Assembly: GCA_021848375.1 (NCBI GenBank)
Contig: JAJZUR010000028.1
Coordinates: 1-14,300 of the forward strand
Length of the DNA stretch: 14,300 nucleotides
From: Pseudomonadota bacterium
GTDB taxonomy: Bacteria; Pseudomonadota; Gammaproteobacteria; UBA6186; Azoamicaceae
Direction: 5' to 3'
Below the pieces are notes generated by a model. The model was not told the origin of the DNA and searched no databases. It saw only the letters and a list, made by a program, of their open reading frames with translations. Below, piece by piece: positions 13,527-14,300 of the stretch. The position numbers and the translations under genes were made by a program. Each line of letters opens with the position of its first letter. Within the stretch, counting starts at the first letter, position 1.

Positions 13527-14300
13527 CAACGAAAAATTACAAAAGGTATTAGCACGCATTGGGTTAGGTTCTCGCCGAGAAATTGAAGGATGGATTGCGC
13601 GCGGCAGACTTAAAATTAATCATACCCTTGCAAAGTTGGGTGATAGGGTAAGTCTTGATGATAAAGTAGAATTAGATGGCCGATTGGTGCGCTTAAAAGC
13701 GGAACATGAAGTCCAACAACGCGTATTACTCTACCACAAGCCGGCAGGAGAACTTTGTAGTCGAGAGGATCCTGAAGGTAGACCAACCATTTTTGATGCC
13801 CTCCCTAAATTGCGCGGTAAACGCTGGATTTCGATTGGACGTCTCGATTTCAACACCTCTGGCTTATTGTTATTAACCACCGATGGCGAATTGGCTAACC
13901 GTTTGATGCACCCCTCCTCTGAAATTGAACGCGAATATGCCGTACGTATAATGGGTCGAATCAATGAAGGCGCAATGGATCGCTTAAAGCGTGGGGTACG
14001 GCTAGAAGATGGGATGGCGCATTTTGATGACATCTTGGATGCGGGTGGAGAAGGAGCGAATCATTGGTATCACGTGATTTTACGCGAAGGCCGCAACCGG
14101 GAAGTACGCCGCCTGTTTGAAACAGAAGGCGTAAAGGTTGGTCGTTTGATTCGGGTGCGTTTTGGTGCAATTACCCTGCCGCGTTTTTTACGCGCCGGTA
14201 AATTTAAAGATCTAGAAAAAGGCGAGATCTCTGAATTATTGAATTCAGTAGGGTTAAAGAAACATCGAGTCTCGACTCGAAAAAAAACGTTCACCTCGGT
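13513..14300 (+). CDS. rluB: 23S rRNA pseudouridine synthase RluB (3' end outside window)
   Basis: RluB converts U2605 of 23S rRNA (E. coli numbering) to pseudouridine. The open frame starts at ATG 13513, 14 bases inside scpB, and is still open at the window edge after 262 codons; E. coli RluB is 291 residues. An S4-like RNA-binding domain comes first (EKLQKVLARIGLGSRREIEG, 7-26, and LAKLGDRV). It is followed by LYHKPAGELCSREDPEGRPT (73-92), which is characteristic of RluB. The catalytic Asp112 is in SIGRLDFNTSGLLLLTTDGE, and RLMHPSSEIEREYAVRI and EGRNREVRRLFE follow. RluE and RluF are less likely given the GELCSREDPEGRP segment. It is part of the trpS-scpA-scpB-rluB operon. Confidence 0.95.
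   Translation, partial: MPTPNNEKLQKVLARIGLGSRREIEGWIARGRLKINHTLAKLGDRVSLDDKVELDGRLVRLKAEHEVQQRVLLYHKPAGELCSREDPEGRPTIFDALPKLRGKRWISIGRLDFNTSGLLLLTTDGELANRLMHPSSEIEREYAVRIMGRINEGAMDRLKRGVRLEDGMAHFDDILDAGGEGANHWYHVILREGRNREVRRLFETEGVKVGRLIRVRFGAITLPRFLRAGKFKDLEKGEISELLNSVGLKKHRVSTRKKTFTS

Noticed and set aside
14070..14294. Minus-strand open frames over rluB, parE, parC, scpB and other genes.
   Set aside because: They are antisense to strongly conserved genes, have no family motifs and no ribosome sites, and are explained as shadows of the coding strand.

Overview
This is a dense gammaproteobacterial chromosome segment, roughly 43% GC by eye. The gene content points to the Legionellales (Coxiella/Legionella relatives): RppH-Lgt-ThyA-FolA and ParE-ParC read as gammaproteobacterial homologues, and the far end carries trpS-scpA-scpB-rluB, an order I associate with Legionella-like and betaproteobacterial genomes. 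The genus is not determined by what I can see. I found no tRNA, rRNA, CRISPR array, insertion sequence or replication origin.

Layout. (1) Positions 1-367 hold no intact gene. One plus-strand frame reads as plausible protein across almost 280 bases but is broken by three TAA codons, so it looks like the decayed 3' end of a gene. (2) Positions 368-7801 are a plus-strand housekeeping run: rppH (mRNA 5'-end pyrophosphohydrolase), then the very tightly packed lgt-thyA-folA-DUF374 acyltransferase-parE-parC. ThyA and FolA form the dTMP/folate cycle. ParE and ParC are the two subunits of topoisomerase IV. Lgt and the acyltransferase are envelope-lipid enzymes. (3) Positions 7802-9122 look like an accessory islet: an AT-rich gene of a family I associate with phages and large DNA viruses, followed by a hicA-hicB toxin-antitoxin pair with its own candidate promoter and operator. 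(4) Positions 9173-10858 are a minus-strand overlapping set: an alpha/beta hydrolase with N-terminal membrane segments, yciB and bolA, convergent with hicB. (5) From about 10907 to the window end runs the plus-strand operon trpS-scpA-scpB-rluB, with every junction overlapping; rluB is cut by the window edge.

Most of the window is conserved core genome. The points most worth a second look are the nonsense-riddled frame at the left edge, the viral-type gene next to hicAB, a TrpRS with four cysteines spaced like the known iron-sulfur TrpRS of Thermotoga, and a DHFR whose catalytic acid is Glu instead of Asp. I did not find a clearly new multi-gene system.
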